Assembly (NCBI RefSeq): GCF_040712315.1
Contig: NC_134021.1
Span: forward strand, 32,895,501 to 32,959,500
Direction of reading: 5' to 3'
Length of the DNA: 64,000 nucleotides
Source: Castanea sativa
Taxonomy: Eukaryota > Streptophyta > Magnoliopsida > Fagales > Fagaceae
Below are positions 21,446-32,985 of the stretch, one piece after another. Below the pieces are notes generated by a model. That model was not told the origin of the DNA. It did no database searches and saw nothing but the letters and a program-made list of their open reading frames with translations. Numbering within the stretch: position 1 is the first letter of the stretch; every line of letters starts with the position of its first letter. The position numbers and the translations under genes are program-made.

Positions 21446-22336
21446 GTCAGGGTATAATGAAATACAGAAATAGATTTGATTTAAGATTATTATATTAGAC
21501 TATTAGTATTATACTATAAGATCAAAATTATGAGGCCTTTTATTAATTCGGGCAATTTAGGCCCAGAAAAAGGTTGCCCCTCCGGAGTTTGTGGTCTTGT
21601 GGGACTTGATTCTTTTTGATGATTTGTTGGGCTAGAAAACCCAATACCATATAGTGTAGTCCATTGATTCCAGTGGCATGTCCTATTTGCAGGATTGGGC
21701 TTTAGAGCCGAGTTCATGAAGGCCCAAAAAAAGATGTATCGAACAAGAATGCTTCAATTGAGGCATAAAATTTTTAAGCAAATTTTAATGTATGTTAATA
21801 TCTTAGGTTTTTCTTTCTTAGGTACTTGTTTTTGGTATTTTTTTCCATTTGTTTTTGGTTTTCTTTTTTTTTTTGGTTCATACTTTTTTTTTCCTTTAAT
21901 TTGTTGCTTTAATTTTATTTTTATCTAATAAGGACATGAGAGTAAATTTATTTTTTTACAAATTACATTTTTCATCTTCCTATTTTTCTTTCCAGTTAAA
22001 AAAAAAAGAGTTCTTCATCCTTCCACTTTTCCATTCCTCTAATCAAACATATATGGGGAAAACTTAATTTTATTTATCCTCTCACTTTTTCATCTTCTTC
22101 AACCAAATGGATCCTTAGAGTTCATCATTGTTCAAGGGCTTCATTTTCCTCTACCATGCGTGTTATTTGATCCTTATGGGCTAATCATCATCGAAAGACT
22201 ACAAATATATTATAGTAATGTCCATCAACATTTTGAGTTTTGTGCTTTTGTCCCTTTATCATGTAATCTCTATCTCAAAAATTTCCCCTCTCACGATTGG
22301 ATTGAAAGAGAAAAAGCATGAAGCAATTGCCAAGCA
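21445..22336. other. gene-free DNA
   Basis: A small less AT-rich patch (21530-21730) with GGGCCC-like words and a T-rich stretch after it. Short open frames on both strands have no recognisable content. Confidence 0.4.
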
Positions 22337-22930
22337 AGGTTTTGAAACCTGAACCATGTATTGAACCGTAAAAGGGAGACATTCAAGGTTTTTGAGGTCA
22401 AACTGAGGTTGAACCAAGGTCGAACCGTGATGAAGTCATAATTAATTTAATAATTAATTAAAGCCTAAATATAGATATTAAATTTATAAAACTAGCAAAA
22501 TTGACTAATATATCGATATATGTGAAGGAAACTTAATGATTTTCAAGCATATATTTAATAATTAAATAAGAAAGTTAATAAAATAAAATAATAACCATGA
22601 AAACATTAAAATTTATTATTAATTTTTGAATTAAAGTTGAATATCGTTGAAGGATTTTAATTATAATTTTTTTATTCCTTGTAAGAGATGGACAATTTAA
22701 TTAAGTAGAATAAAATTGTGTTAAGTTGTTTTTATAAAAAAAAAAAAAAAAATTGCTAAGAGGTTGGACCGCACGGTTCTTGACACCGATTCATGCAGTC
22801 CAACCCCGGTTTTAGGGGTTCATGGAATTAACTAAAAATACGGTTCTTTATGCTTAAAAAAATTGGTTTTTATCCCGGTTCTTGGTTTTCACGGTCCAAC
22901 CTCCCGATCTAGTCCGATTCCGAAAACAAT
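22337..22930. mobile_element. possible MITE with GGTTTTGAAACC / GGTTGGACC ends
   Basis: The left side (AAGGTTTTGAAACCTGAACC, 22337) and the reverse complement of the right side (GGAGGTTGGACCGTGAAAACC, about 22890) are both rich in GGTTC/GAACC words typical of a widespread plant non-autonomous DNA element. Between them is AT-rich DNA with a poly-A at 22736-22751. The two ends match only loosely and no target duplication is clear. Confidence 0.35.
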
Positions 22931-23334
22931 GTTGCCAAGTAGGTCCATGTTACGGGAGAGAAAGATCGGGTTTCATTTGCAATCATTTACTTTTATCATT
23001 TATAAAAATAAAGGCAGAGACACTTGTAATGGTTCTATCTTCTGTGGCACGTGCTAAAAATTCAAATCTTTGTACTATTAGACTAAAGTTCTTTGCATGA
23101 GTACTAATTATAAGCCATGAGTGGCACTTGACAAGTTCCTTTCTTTCATATAGATGTTCCTAGTATCACTCACATTTGGATCCTTGGGTCCTTCGCTGAA
23201 ACCTGTTAAAAAGTGGGTTGGTTACTTTCTTTTAGTGTTGCCTTTTTTGGAAAGAGAATCTTGGTGGCTTGTGTTTGTATGTGTCACACTAATGGAGACT
23301 AGACCTGGAAGGGTAAGTGTTGTGAAAATAAACC

Positions 23335-23465
23335 TATTTACGTAATATTAAAGAAGAGGGAAGAAAAATAGAAACAAAGAATTACGTGGTTCGACAATAT
23401 GCCTATGTCCACAAACAACGATAGAGGAAATTCCACTATAAAACAAAAAGATTACAATTAGGGGT
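23335..23465 (+). mobile_element. copia-type LTR fragment
   Basis: Contains AATTACGTGGTTCGACAATA and CCTATGTCCAC, a phrase common near the R/U5 part of many plant copia LTRs, then GGAAATTCCACTATAA. The rest of an element is not present. The assignment rests on remembered similarity. Confidence 0.4.
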
Positions 23466-23631
23466 GGTTTGATGCATATTGGGGCCTAAATCAAAAATTG
23501 ATTATCTTGTTTTAAATGCAAAATTACTACTAATTAACATGAACCACGTAAAAATTTTTCTTATTTTAGAAATTTTATAAACATAAAAATTTGGTAAAAC
23601 TTTTGCATTAGTAGTATTTAAGCAATGGTTG

Positions 23632-23799
23632 CATCTATGTCCATCATTAACATTACTCTTTTATTACTATCATCAATTTCCTACATCAACAAAAGAGTAA
23701 TGTTAATGATGGACATAGATGAGAATGATAAACATAAAAATTTGATGTAGGAAATTGATGATAGTAATAAAAGAGTAATGTTAATGATGGACATAGATG
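23632..23799. repeat. perfect 58-bp inverted repeat with 52-bp loop
   Basis: The left arm, 23632-23689, is the exact reverse complement of 23742-23799 (58 of 58). The loop, 23690-23741, itself starts with another copy of part of the right arm (AAAAGAGTAATGTTAATGAT and onward), so 23691-23725 and 23767-23802 are direct repeats. The word ATAAACATAAAAATTTG in the loop also occurs just upstream at 23577-23592. The arrangement looks like template switching copied from the opposite strand and pasted twice. RNA from it would form a long perfect hairpin. Confidence 0.95.
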
Positions 23800-23802
23800 A
23801 GA

Positions 23803-25089
23803 ACTACTAAAAGTTTGCTAACTCAACGATTTTGAAAGATGTTATGAATTTCTTTTTGTGGATTGCTCTCAAATTTTTTTTTATGAAGTGTAACATTCAC
23901 AATATTTTTAACAACAAATGCTAGGTGTTAAGTTACTTCTTGTTTTCTATTTGAACCCACCAATACAATTATTTTTTTGTCATCAATAACAAGTTATAAC
24001 AACTTGCTACTTAGGATTTGTTGTAAAAATGTTGTGAAAAATATTGTGGAGGTAGCATTTCTCTCTTTTTTGTTTGTTTTCATTTGATAAAAAAAATTAT
24101 TTTATTTATTGATTACAAATAACCATATTAGTTAAAATTTGAGGGCCTTTATTTTACTTGGGGCCTTAGGTGACCGAATCAACTGCATCTAGCATTTAGC
24201 TAGCACTGTTGTAGCTATTAAAATATACTGCAATTTAAAGACCCTATTTCATCCCTTTAGAAAAAATGATAACTTAATGATACATCAAATGTACTTTGGA
24301 TGAAGCATTGAATTAAGGTGAAAAATTGTTCCTGTAATTATCTTACATGATTAGAATTTTCAAGTCAACTCAATTACAATTTTTTGAATACGTACTTTGA
24401 ATAAATTTATTGAGACATGGCAAATATATAAACATGCCCCAATAATTGTCTGCCATATGATGTAGTAGTAGTGGATCCATGAACAAAAATAGTAGAGTTT
24501 TAGAAGAGCCTTTTGCTTGACTTATGTTCGATATTAGATTTGATATATAAGAAATGGTTGAGTCTTATGCATAATTGGTCATAATAGAAATATTGTTATA
24601 CTATCACTGGTCATAAAACCACCAAAAAAACAAAATTGTGAAATACACCTGCACAAAACAATGTAATGAACTTTATAGTGTTAAAATATTTTTAAAAATT
24701 ATATTTTCTCAGTTAATTAATTACATATAAATCATTATAAAAATTATGATCTTGTAATAAATAAGCACATATTGTGACGAAAAGTTTCACTACAGCCCAC
24801 TTTTATTGTAGTGAACACAATTAAAAAGAAAATGCTGATTGAATGACCTTTCAAATATATAACTATTTCAATGTCTATCTTCTAATTAAAGATGTTACTT
24901 ATATATACAGAACTTTGAAAAAAAAAAAAAATTGAGAGTAAAGAAACAAATATATTGAAAAGAAAATTCTCACGTAAGTTCATCCAATCTCAAAAAATGG
25001 AAAAAGAAAAAGAAAAAAAGAAGAAGCAAAATTAACACTACTCAAATAAGATACATGCATGCACATGCATTATATGAGTTAGCAATTAA
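23803..25089. other. AT-rich gene-free DNA
   Basis: No gene. Contains poly-A and A-rich runs (24918-24931, 24995-25030). The last few hundred bases may be the body of the Helitron-like element ending at 25147. Confidence 0.45.
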
Positions 25090-25147
25090 TTTATAAATTA
25101 TAAAAATAAGATAAAATAATTTGTGCGAAGCACGGGTCAACAACTAG
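25090..25147 (+). mobile_element. Helitron-like 3' terminus
   Basis: The GC-rich hairpin GTGC-GAA-GCAC (25123-25133) is followed by GGGTCAACAA and CTAG at 25144-25147, then T. This is the expected 3' end of a plant Helitron: a short hairpin about 10 bp before CTRR, with insertion before T. It matches the style of 1681-1709. The 5' end was not found, so the true start lies somewhere upstream. Confidence 0.5.
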
Positions 25148-25148
25148 T

Positions 25149-26779
25149 TATGGACTAAAAGAAGAGCACACGAAGAACATTGTTGGCCTAAAATGGTTTA
25201 TGCCATTCAAGAAGGTGCGTTCATTCATTATTTCAGGCATACGCATTTCTGGGTATATTTTTAGATTCATTTGATTTCCAGAAAATTGTAGTAAAGTGTA
25301 ATCAAATAGCATGTCACGCAATTCAACAGCATCATGCATCATGTTAAGAACAAAATATGAAAGAATGAAAAAACAACACAAAAACTATTAAATACTACTA
25401 AAGGAGAGCATATAGATCACAGAAAAGAATCATACCTCACCTCTTTGGCACTTTACAGTTAAGTAGATGACTAGTCCCTTGGTTTATACCAACTACCATA
25501 ATGTGGTGGGCCTATTTGTGTTGTTAGGCTTCGATCCCTTCTAATGTACTGCAACCTGTGGGTTTGAGGTAAGAAAGTTGAGATTAGCCTAAATGGGGCT
25601 ACACTTTAGGCCAACTTGTGCACAAGTCAAGGCATATATATACAAGTTCTAGTAGAGGCATCGCGGGCAGAGTGTATGATGCGGCTACAACAAAAACAAC
25701 TGTTACAGATGTTATAACAGGAACACAGTACGACAAAATAACTGCAATACTAAACGAAATAATTGAAACTAACACCGAGAAGGAAGGTAGCTAATAAGGT
25801 TATGGGAGAATAATACCACAAATGGAAATAACACTACAGCATACAGTTTAATAACTGAAAGGTAAACTAATCACCCAATAGCATGAACATCAAAAGGAAA
25901 GCTTGTCTGCCATAAAAGTAGGCTTAGCCTTTCAACGAAATCGGACCCAAGAAGGGAGCCAATCTCCAACATGGGTAACCTCAAGGAAGGCTTCTGCCAT
26001 AGAAGTTACACACTTTGGAAAAAAAAAATGCCTAAATGGTTTAAGTTTCGAATTTCAATTCTTCAAAGAGTGGGTTTGTCAAAAGGGGGAGAAAAATGTG
26101 GTTCATTGATACATGTCTCCATTCCTACCACTTATCTCTCTGGCTTTTCTGTGTATTCTTTCTCTTTCTTTGTTTTTCTTTTCTTTTCTTTCTACCTCAC
26201 TTCCCTTCCATCCCCCCTCTTCTCACTGTTCATAGTTACCACTTTTTATATCATATGTCGTGGTTGGATTTGCTATTTTTACGCCTTAACTAATTTTGGC
26301 TCATTATAGGTGTCCTTCCAGGACTGCCTACTGGCTTGCCGACTGCTCAACCACTACCTCTACTCACAGTATGTTGATTGCACCACTCTCCATTCCCACA
26401 CAAAATTGCTTGTCTCATTTTTACCTCTCTCCGCTTTCATTTCACTCCTTCGGCTCTAGCTCTCTTTCATCACCTACCTCTATGGCATGCATCAAGTGGT
26501 CCCAGCCCATACTTACCTCTTTTAGGTGAGATGTCATCCCAGTAGGACATCTCTCCTCAAAGAAACTTGAGTGAGAACCCCAGAATAGACCCATTTTTCT
26601 CCCCACCACTAAACTACACCCTTGATAGCCTTGATCCGTAGCCCACCTCCCATGTATTGACTGGGTACAAGTAGGTGGTGTGCAGACCCTTTGTGCATGC
26701 TCCACTCCATCTTAATTTTGTTTCTTTCTAGCCTTCACATCATTTCTACTGCCTCCGTGTTTGTTTGATTTTGTTGTAC
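25149..26779. other. gene-free DNA
   Basis: No recognisable family in any frame. Open frames of 65-112 codons at 25900-26310 are driven by pyrimidine-rich sequence (TTTCTTTT, CCTCTTC) giving Ser/Phe/Leu-rich peptides and are not credible genes. 26290-26710 has balanced composition and several CTACCTCT words, possibly part of the repeat that follows. Confidence 0.4.
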
Positions 26780-27560
26780 GTGCTGGTTGGTGTTTATCTT
26801 TTGTGGTGTGAAGGATGTGTGGGCTTTTGGGCTCATATTCTTTGCCTTTTACCCCTTTTTGGACTGGGAGTTGCTTAGACAAAAGCTCCCATTCTCTTGC
26901 CGAGCCCATATTTTCCTTTTCTATGTCTGTGGGCCTTTTGGCTTTTGATCCTACCATATCACTTCATCGTGCCTGCTATAGCTTTACCTCTCTTTTTATT
27001 TCTTGTTACCCTGTGGACTTACGGGTTGATGTTCCTGCCGTGCCAGCCCACTTCATCAATCTTTTGCTCAGGGCTTTCTAGGCCACTTTTCACATCTTTA
27101 CCTCTTTTGGGCTTTGCTGGCCAACATTCCTACTGTGTCAGCCCATTTCATTACTTCATTCCTCGAGCTTCCTCAGCCTGTTTGCTTCCTCTTTACCTCT
27201 TTTACTCTCATGGGCTTTTTACTTGATCCTTTGATCTTCCTCAGCTTAATTACCACATCTTTACCTCTTATTATTAGGCTTATTGGTCTTTAGGCCGACC
27301 CATTGAGTTTACTAATTCATTTCCCAGGCTTCCCCGACCCATTTACTTCCTTTTTTCCTCTTTTTTTCTCATAAGCTTCCTACTTCATCTTTAGGATTCC
27401 TCAGCCCTTTTACTTCTTCTTTACCTCTTTTTTATTCTTGTGGGCTTGCTAACCATCAATCCTGCCATTTCAGCCTACTGGGCTTGTTTCCTCATTCTTT
27501 TACCGCTTTCCCCTTCTCACCTTCTCCATATTGTTGGGTTTCTTCTGCTGTTAGGCTTTT
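26780..27560 (+). repeat. pyrimidine-rich imperfect tandem repeat
   Basis: Variants of TTCCTCAGCCC, CATCTTTACCTCTTTT, GGGCTTTT and TTACTTCCT recur every 60-110 bp in the same order, for example around 27085, 27170, 27235, 27340 and 27400. The repeats are too diverged to define a consensus by eye. This may be untranslated sequence of a degenerate LTR element. The frames it opens are not genes. Confidence 0.45.
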
Positions 27561-27589
27561 TGTCAATAATGGGCTTCAACACATAGTAA

Positions 27590-28320
27590 TGTATGTGTTT
27601 GGATCAACAACTTGAAAGACCTTTTTGAATTGGATATTTTGGTGTAGTACCCTAAAAAATCTGTTGAAATGGGTGAAGTGGTATGATTGAAATTTGGAAA
27701 ATGTGAGTGGCAGATTAGTTTCCTACTAATGGAATACCAAGAAACTCAATCAATCTCTCACAAAATATGACCTCTCAATTTAGACTTGGAAGAAAAGGCT
27801 TCTAACAATATTTTGACAGAAGTTTGATATGTGAACTTTCAAATTCTTGAAATGGGGGTAGATGGGGGTATATATAGAGCTTTTGAGTGTCTAAAGTTAG
27901 TGGGACGTTTTGACCAACCAATTGATTAGGCTAATTGGCCAGAGATCTCACCACAATGAAAATAAAGTAATTTTAGAGTTTTATGATAGAGTGTCATGTG
28001 CCACAAAATGGGTGCATATGCAACTAAAATCTAGCTTATGCCGCTTTAGTAATCATTTTGAAAAATGAGTTTAAAATGGGAATTTTAGGCCAAGGTTTGT
28101 GTTTTTGGGTCATTAGGTCTCACACATGATACTGATTATTTTGGTAGCGATTTAGATTTCTTATAATTGGGACTGAGAATTTTGGATTTATAGTCCGGAA
28201 CGACATAAAGTGTCTATAAATGTCAAGTGACAAACTATCTCTGCTTGGTCCGAAACAAAAAGTTACAAATTTAAATATGATCGTAAAGGATTTTATAATT
28301 TATATTTACATGGTTTGACC
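27590..28320. other. gene-free DNA with a TATA-like site
   Basis: Less repetitive sequence containing TATATATAG (27869-27877) downstream of GGGGGTAGATGGGGG. It may be part of an LTR, but I see no TG...CA unit with a duplication and no coding region next to it. Confidence 0.35.
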
Positions 28321-28327
28321 TTTCACA

Positions 28328-28390
28328 TATATGTGTGTGTGTGTGTGTGTTGGAGACCTATAATTATGTGTGTGTGTATATATATACATA
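28328..28390. repeat. (GT)n and (TA)n microsatellites
   Basis: (GT)n at about 28331-28350 and again TGTGTGTGTGTATATATATA at 28367-28386. Confidence 0.9.
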
Positions 28391-28516
28391 GGGTCCTATT
28401 AGCAGGTGCCATTAAGACATTTGTTAATGAAATATTAAAAAAAAAAAAATTTGATACCATTTTCATGTGAAAGATAAAAAAACTGTTAGAAAAGTCAATT
28501 ACTTTTTTTCCATATA

Positions 28517-29080
28517 AAAAATTTGGCAAAATTGCATTACTAGTCCATGAAGGTTACCTGTGAGCACAATTGGTCCCTCAAATTTCAAGTGAACACTATT
28601 GGTCTCTAAAGTTTAAAAAATGAGCGGTACTAGTCCTTCGGCTAACTTTTGTTAAAAGTATTGCTTATGTGACTGGTAGAAAAGTGATATGACATTTGTA
28701 ATTTTACTGCAGACACTTACAAATTGATGTGGCAACTTAAGTGTCCTATGCCATATCAACTATTTAATTATTAATTTTCCATATAATCTTTAATTTGGAT
28801 TTTATTTATTCTTATGCCAAAAATAAAAGGATAGGATTGGCTTCAGCCTCTAACTCTCTCCTCCCCTATGTTCCCTTTCTTTGCTTCATCGTTTTCTAGT
28901 TTTCTAATCAAGTGGCCATACCACCTCAAAGCCAACAATAATTTACTGGAAACTCTCTTAACAAAAATCCAGATATGAGTTGAAGAGAACCACCTTTAAG
29001 GATACAAAGTCTTTTACATAACTCTTTCTCTTTAATCTAAATTGATTGGCCACAAATCCTCTCTTGTTAACGAGAGTAGT
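28517..29080. mobile_element. left half of a long-TIR DNA element split by the gypsy element
   Basis: 28549-28700 (from GGTTACCTGTGAGCACAATT) matches the reverse complement of about 41100-41300 with mismatches. Shared blocks are TGAGCACAATTRGTCC, ATCAAGTTTCAAG-like, GTACTAGTYCTT and TTATGTGRYTRRTAGA. Sequence from 28760 to 29080 lies between this arm and the gypsy LTR and holds a pyrimidine-rich patch. Long terminal arms suggest a Mutator-like or foldback element. Whether both halves come from one element is inferred from their mirror placement. Confidence 0.5.
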
Positions 29081-29851
29081 TGTAAGGTCACAATTTGGTG
29101 CCTCGGCCCAACAAGAAGGAGGACGTAGACCCAAAAAGCCCGATACAATAAATTTGTAGAGTGTGGGCTAGAAATCTTGATTCTAATGAGCTTGAACGGT
29201 AGTGGCAATGACCCAAGATCACAAAAACTATGTAGATGAACAAGTTTATAAGATGAAATTTATCCTCGGACTCAAGCCGAGAACCAAATGTTTATATTTC
29301 TTCTTACTTTAAAGATCCTTTACAAATGTTTCCTCCTCTTTCTCTACAGGACCTCTCCTCCTCTTCTAGTCCCTTCTCCCTTCCTCTAGATTCAGATTTC
29401 TCCCCTTGATACTTGTCCCATCTGCTTCTTTTGGAAGTCCCTAGGTAATAGCTGTAAGGCTGAAAATCACTGTTCAGGTATCACTTCCTCATAAATGCGG
29501 CTAGAGACTTTGGCATAGAGCATTCAATGCGGTAGTAGCAGCTTTCTCTCAAATCTTTTCTTTACCCCTCTTGCCCTCTGTGCCCCTTTTTCATCATATC
29601 TTCATCCCCAAAACTTTCTAAAATATCATTCTAGTTAACATGACATACCGCTTGATCCTTGTTGTACTCAGCCGAGGAGGTAGTCTTCCTCGGATTATTT
29701 ACATTCACCTCTTCTACCACATTTGCTTCTGAGGCTATAAGTTTGATATCATTATTACCATTAACCTGTCCTTGGACAAGCAAATGTCCTTGGCTCAAGC
29801 CCATGGCCCAAAAATGTATCTTGGGCCTTTTGTCCCCATAATAGCTCCTCA
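29081..29851 (-). repeat. gypsy 3' LTR
   Basis: 771 bp. On the minus strand it runs TGAGGAGCTATTATGGGG ... GACCTTACA, i.e. TG...CA. It aligns with 39774-40530 along its length, including TTGGTGCCYCGGCCC, AAGAAGGAGGACGTA and ACTCAAGCCGAGAACCAAA. Differences between copies are scattered, mostly transitions, with a short deletion in the other copy near 40268. Confidence 0.9.
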
Positions 29852-29880
29852 AAACTTCATTCTTCTCCCTCATCCGAGGA
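29852..29880 (-). promoter_or_regulatory. gypsy polypurine tract
   Basis: Immediately upstream (minus sense) of the 3' LTR the minus strand reads GAGGGAGAAGAATGAAGTTT. A purine-rich stretch in this position primes plus-strand synthesis. Confidence 0.65.
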
Positions 29881-30118
29881 TAAAATTGGAGTTTTAACCC
29901 AACGCAACAACTTCTACACATTTTCTAAATTTTTACACGTGAGAATGTTGTTTCCCCCTTTGGAAACTGTTTTTGACGCTTTGAAACTCACGATGCCCAC
30001 ATTAAATGCTCCAGGCGGTGCCCTGTCCTCCACGTCCAACGGTGGGATGTAGATCCAACAGCCAAAATCTTTCCCCCAAATTTTTAGCGGGATAACTCCC
30101 ACTGTATCGCACCTTTCA

Positions 30119-30125
30119 TATAAAA
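30119..30125 (+). promoter_or_regulatory. TATA-like site before the antisense ORF
   Basis: TATAAAA, 214 bp upstream of the ATG at 30339 of the antisense ORF and on its strand. It is a plausible core promoter allowing the antisense gene its own transcript; position and sequence only, no expression evidence. Confidence 0.4.
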
Positions 30126-30338
30126 CGTTTAAAAGGGTGAAACTTTCTCATTACTCCGCAAATCGATCATCCCTTAAGAATCCTTTACACTCTTAGCTTC
30201 CAAGAGATTCCTAAAGAGTCCTTCGTTCTTTCCTTCAAAAGTTTTCACGCTCCTAGATTATTTTTCTCCTCGGCCATCCTTCTTGGCCATTAATTTTACC
30301 CCTTTTCTTTTCTAAATCTTCATTTTTATTTCGTCCAA

Positions 30339-32985
30339 ATGGGTAGATTCAAATGTTTAGTAGACACTCCAACCGGTATAGAGGGCTTCCAAGCTAAATA
30401 CCACATTCCTTAGGGAGTGGGTTTGAGGTACTGTGCCCCAAACGAAATATATACCGCTAGGAAAGAATGGGAAGTTGTCATTCCTATAATTGCATTTTTA
30501 GAAGGAGGAATGACACTTTCCATGGGGAACATAACTCGAGATTACCTGTATAATCATAAATTTTGCCCGGACTAATGTGCACCTATCGTATTTAGGATCT
30601 TAGGTTGTATCGATGCTCTCAACGAGTAAATGGATTTAAGACTCACATGGCACGACGTTGTCCATATGTATGAGTGTCGCTCACTTAAGGATGTGGGGTA
30701 TTACCTCAAGTCTACGTCTAACATAGTTAGACTCATATCGTGTCTTCTCAAATCTAACAAAGGCATGAAGGACGACTACCTAACCGCCTCTGGGGAGTGG
30801 CACGATGGTCCTCATTGTCCAGTCGAGGAGGGAACACCAGGTGTGATTTCATAGGATTTAGGTCCCTTGGCATGGGGTTTAGTTCTTCTAATTTTATCAT
30901 TCATATTTACATTGTACTTTAGTTTCTCTTTGGGTGGTGGCTGTTATTGGTCTAACCATATTTGGCTTCCCGGATGTTTTGGTAGATAAGCAACACATAG
31001 CACCTCGTTTGAGTCTATCCAACGTCAAGGACCTTAACAGAGTTTTAAGATCCGAGGTGTTTGTAAGTGAAGACGGGTAGTTGAAGGCAGCCCATCTCAT
31101 CCTGGGCTTTGAACCCCTTTCGACTACTTTCCAAGACATTGGTAACGCAATCATCACGGGTGACCGTAGAAATAAAAGAATAGACGTCTCAAAAGTGGGA
31201 TTCCTCGCCTCACAGGATCTGCCTAACGAACCTTCTGTCATCTTTTTCACACACCTAGTAGCCGCAATTCCTCCTTCTGTACAACCTGAAGCAGCGGCCT
31301 TTCGAGAAGAGTCTACATCTTCACACTTGTCCCTTGTGGAGGAAATAGACCAATTCTGACTCGAGGAAGTAGAGAAAACGCCAAAAGGCCCTATTGTCTA
31401 CCTCTCGGACGAGGAAAGCGAATCCAAAAATAGCTCGGGTATTAGAGGTTTCGTAGTTGCTCGTGTGGATAGCAGCGCCGTGGAAGAGGAAGAAGAAATG
31501 TCTCTGCAAAAAGGGAGAGCTTTGAAGGCTGTCCTTGCAAACAGGTGTAAGCAAACCACCAAGGGTGCTTCGGGGTCTCAGCCCTCTGCCAATCCTCCAC
31601 CTCTACCTCCTCCTCTAGATACCTTGCTTTCCATACCCAATCTTAAAAAGAAAAGACAAGATGAAGTTGAAGAGGGGGAGCTAGCTCAACGAAAGGGGCC
31701 TAAACAACAAAAAATAACCAAAGGCCAGACGCGAGCCTCTTCTGTGGAGAGCAAAGAGGGCCATGAAGTGGCCGAGGTACGCCAAATCCAATCCAATTGG
31801 GCCCTTGGCTGGAGTTGGATGGAGCCGCTATTCCCTGAAGTTCTACAATAAGAGAATTTCGAAAGGGGCAAGCCCATTATCTGGCAAAGGCCTTAGAGCG
31901 ACCTATACTTCTAACTAAGGATATGGCTGCCCTAAGAAAAATGAGACCGCAAAAGCTCTTCTTGTCTCTCAAAAGGGACTTAGCTTTGGTAAGATTAGTT
32001 GTTAACGTCAACATCTTTTCTTACATTATTTTGTTATTATTTGTTTTCTATTAATAGTATTTTGTTATGATGCACTGACTCGTTGCTCTTGTGCAAACTA
32101 TCCAGGAGGTATTTGTTGCTGAGGAATGGGTAAATGATGCTCAGAACGAGGCTAAAGCTGAAGCCAACCTCAGAGCCGAGACTAAAAAGCCCTCGGTTTG
32201 GCCGAGCAGGAGAAACAGGAGCTTACAGATAAGTTGGCAGAAGAGGGGAAAGGAAGGAGGAGTGCTGAGGTCGGGCTTAAGACTGCTAAGACTCAGGCGG
32301 AGAAGCAACGCAAACAGCTCCATTACAAAGGAATAGAGCTAGCCACTGCCCAATAAGAAGTTCTAGGCTTGAAAAGTGAGTTCGCTCAAGCCAAGGATGT
32401 AGCTCGCACCATCAAGGAGACAGTGGAGGCCGCGTCACTAGCTTCCTACAATCGTGGGGTTGAAGAAACGGAGATCCGTCTGGCTGAGGAGCTTGTTGAG
32501 GTATGTAAGGACTACTGCCAACAAGTATGAGCGGAAGCCTTCAATGTGGCAGGAGCATCTGCTACCTCTGAATGGACGAAGGCCAAAATCGTATGGTATC
32601 CCCCGGATATCCGTGCAATTGAAGCCATCCCTCCCCCTCCAACTGCCCCTGAGTTAGCTCTCACTATACAACCCTCCACCACCCAAGGCTCTCTTCCACC
32701 TCATAAAGTATCTATAGGTCCTAATCAAGCTATGGACCAAAGTGAGAAGACTAATAAGGTTTTGAGCGGGAAGGTTAGTCATGGTGATCCTTGGCCAGGA
32801 GAGAAAGACAAGGGAAAAGGAGTTGTGACCCTGTCAGAGGCCAAAGCTCCAAATGCTCCCCTCACTATAAAAAGGTGGCTCCCAAACCTAAAGAGACTGA
32901 GGCCAAATCCGACGGGACTGAGGACAAAACAAAGGAAGATGTAGACAAGTCCAAAGAAGACCCATCGCCGAAGACTAAGGCCTAG
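30339..32985 (+). pseudogene. gypsy antisense ORF (aORF), three exons
   Basis: Runs opposite to gag-pol. Exon 1 is 30339-30840 (ATG, MGRFKCLVDTPTGIEGFQ; later EWEVVIPIIAFLEGGMTLS, LTWHDVVHMYECRSL). The intron 30841-30922 keeps phase into exon 2, 30923-31988 (VVAVIGLTIFGFPDVLVDK; an acidic patch VDSSAVEEEEEM; a Pro-rich stretch PPPLPPPLD). After intron 31989-32105, exon 3 (32106-32985) has a long predicted coiled coil (EEWVNDAQNEAKAEANLRAE, KTQAEKQRKQL) and ends KTKA. About 0.8-0.9 k residues in all. Exon 1 resembles plant putative gypsy-type transposon proteins described as aORFs in Tat elements. It has at least six in-frame stops, mostly where CAA, CAG or CGA would fit, and shifts near 31860 and 32190. 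Function unknown. Confidence 0.75.

Noticed and set aside
26815..27081. A possible membrane protein gene
   Set aside because: Hydrophobicity comes from TTT/CTT codons in repeated CTTTACCTCTTTT units; the frame changes between units.
25903..27226. Several Ser/Phe/Leu-rich open frames of 65-112 codons
   Set aside because: They follow the pyrimidine-rich repeat and resemble membrane proteins only by composition.
30897..31250. Minus-strand frame within the gypsy 3' region, possibly a pol extension
   Set aside because: The opposite strand carries the phased antisense ORF; this frame has no known motif.
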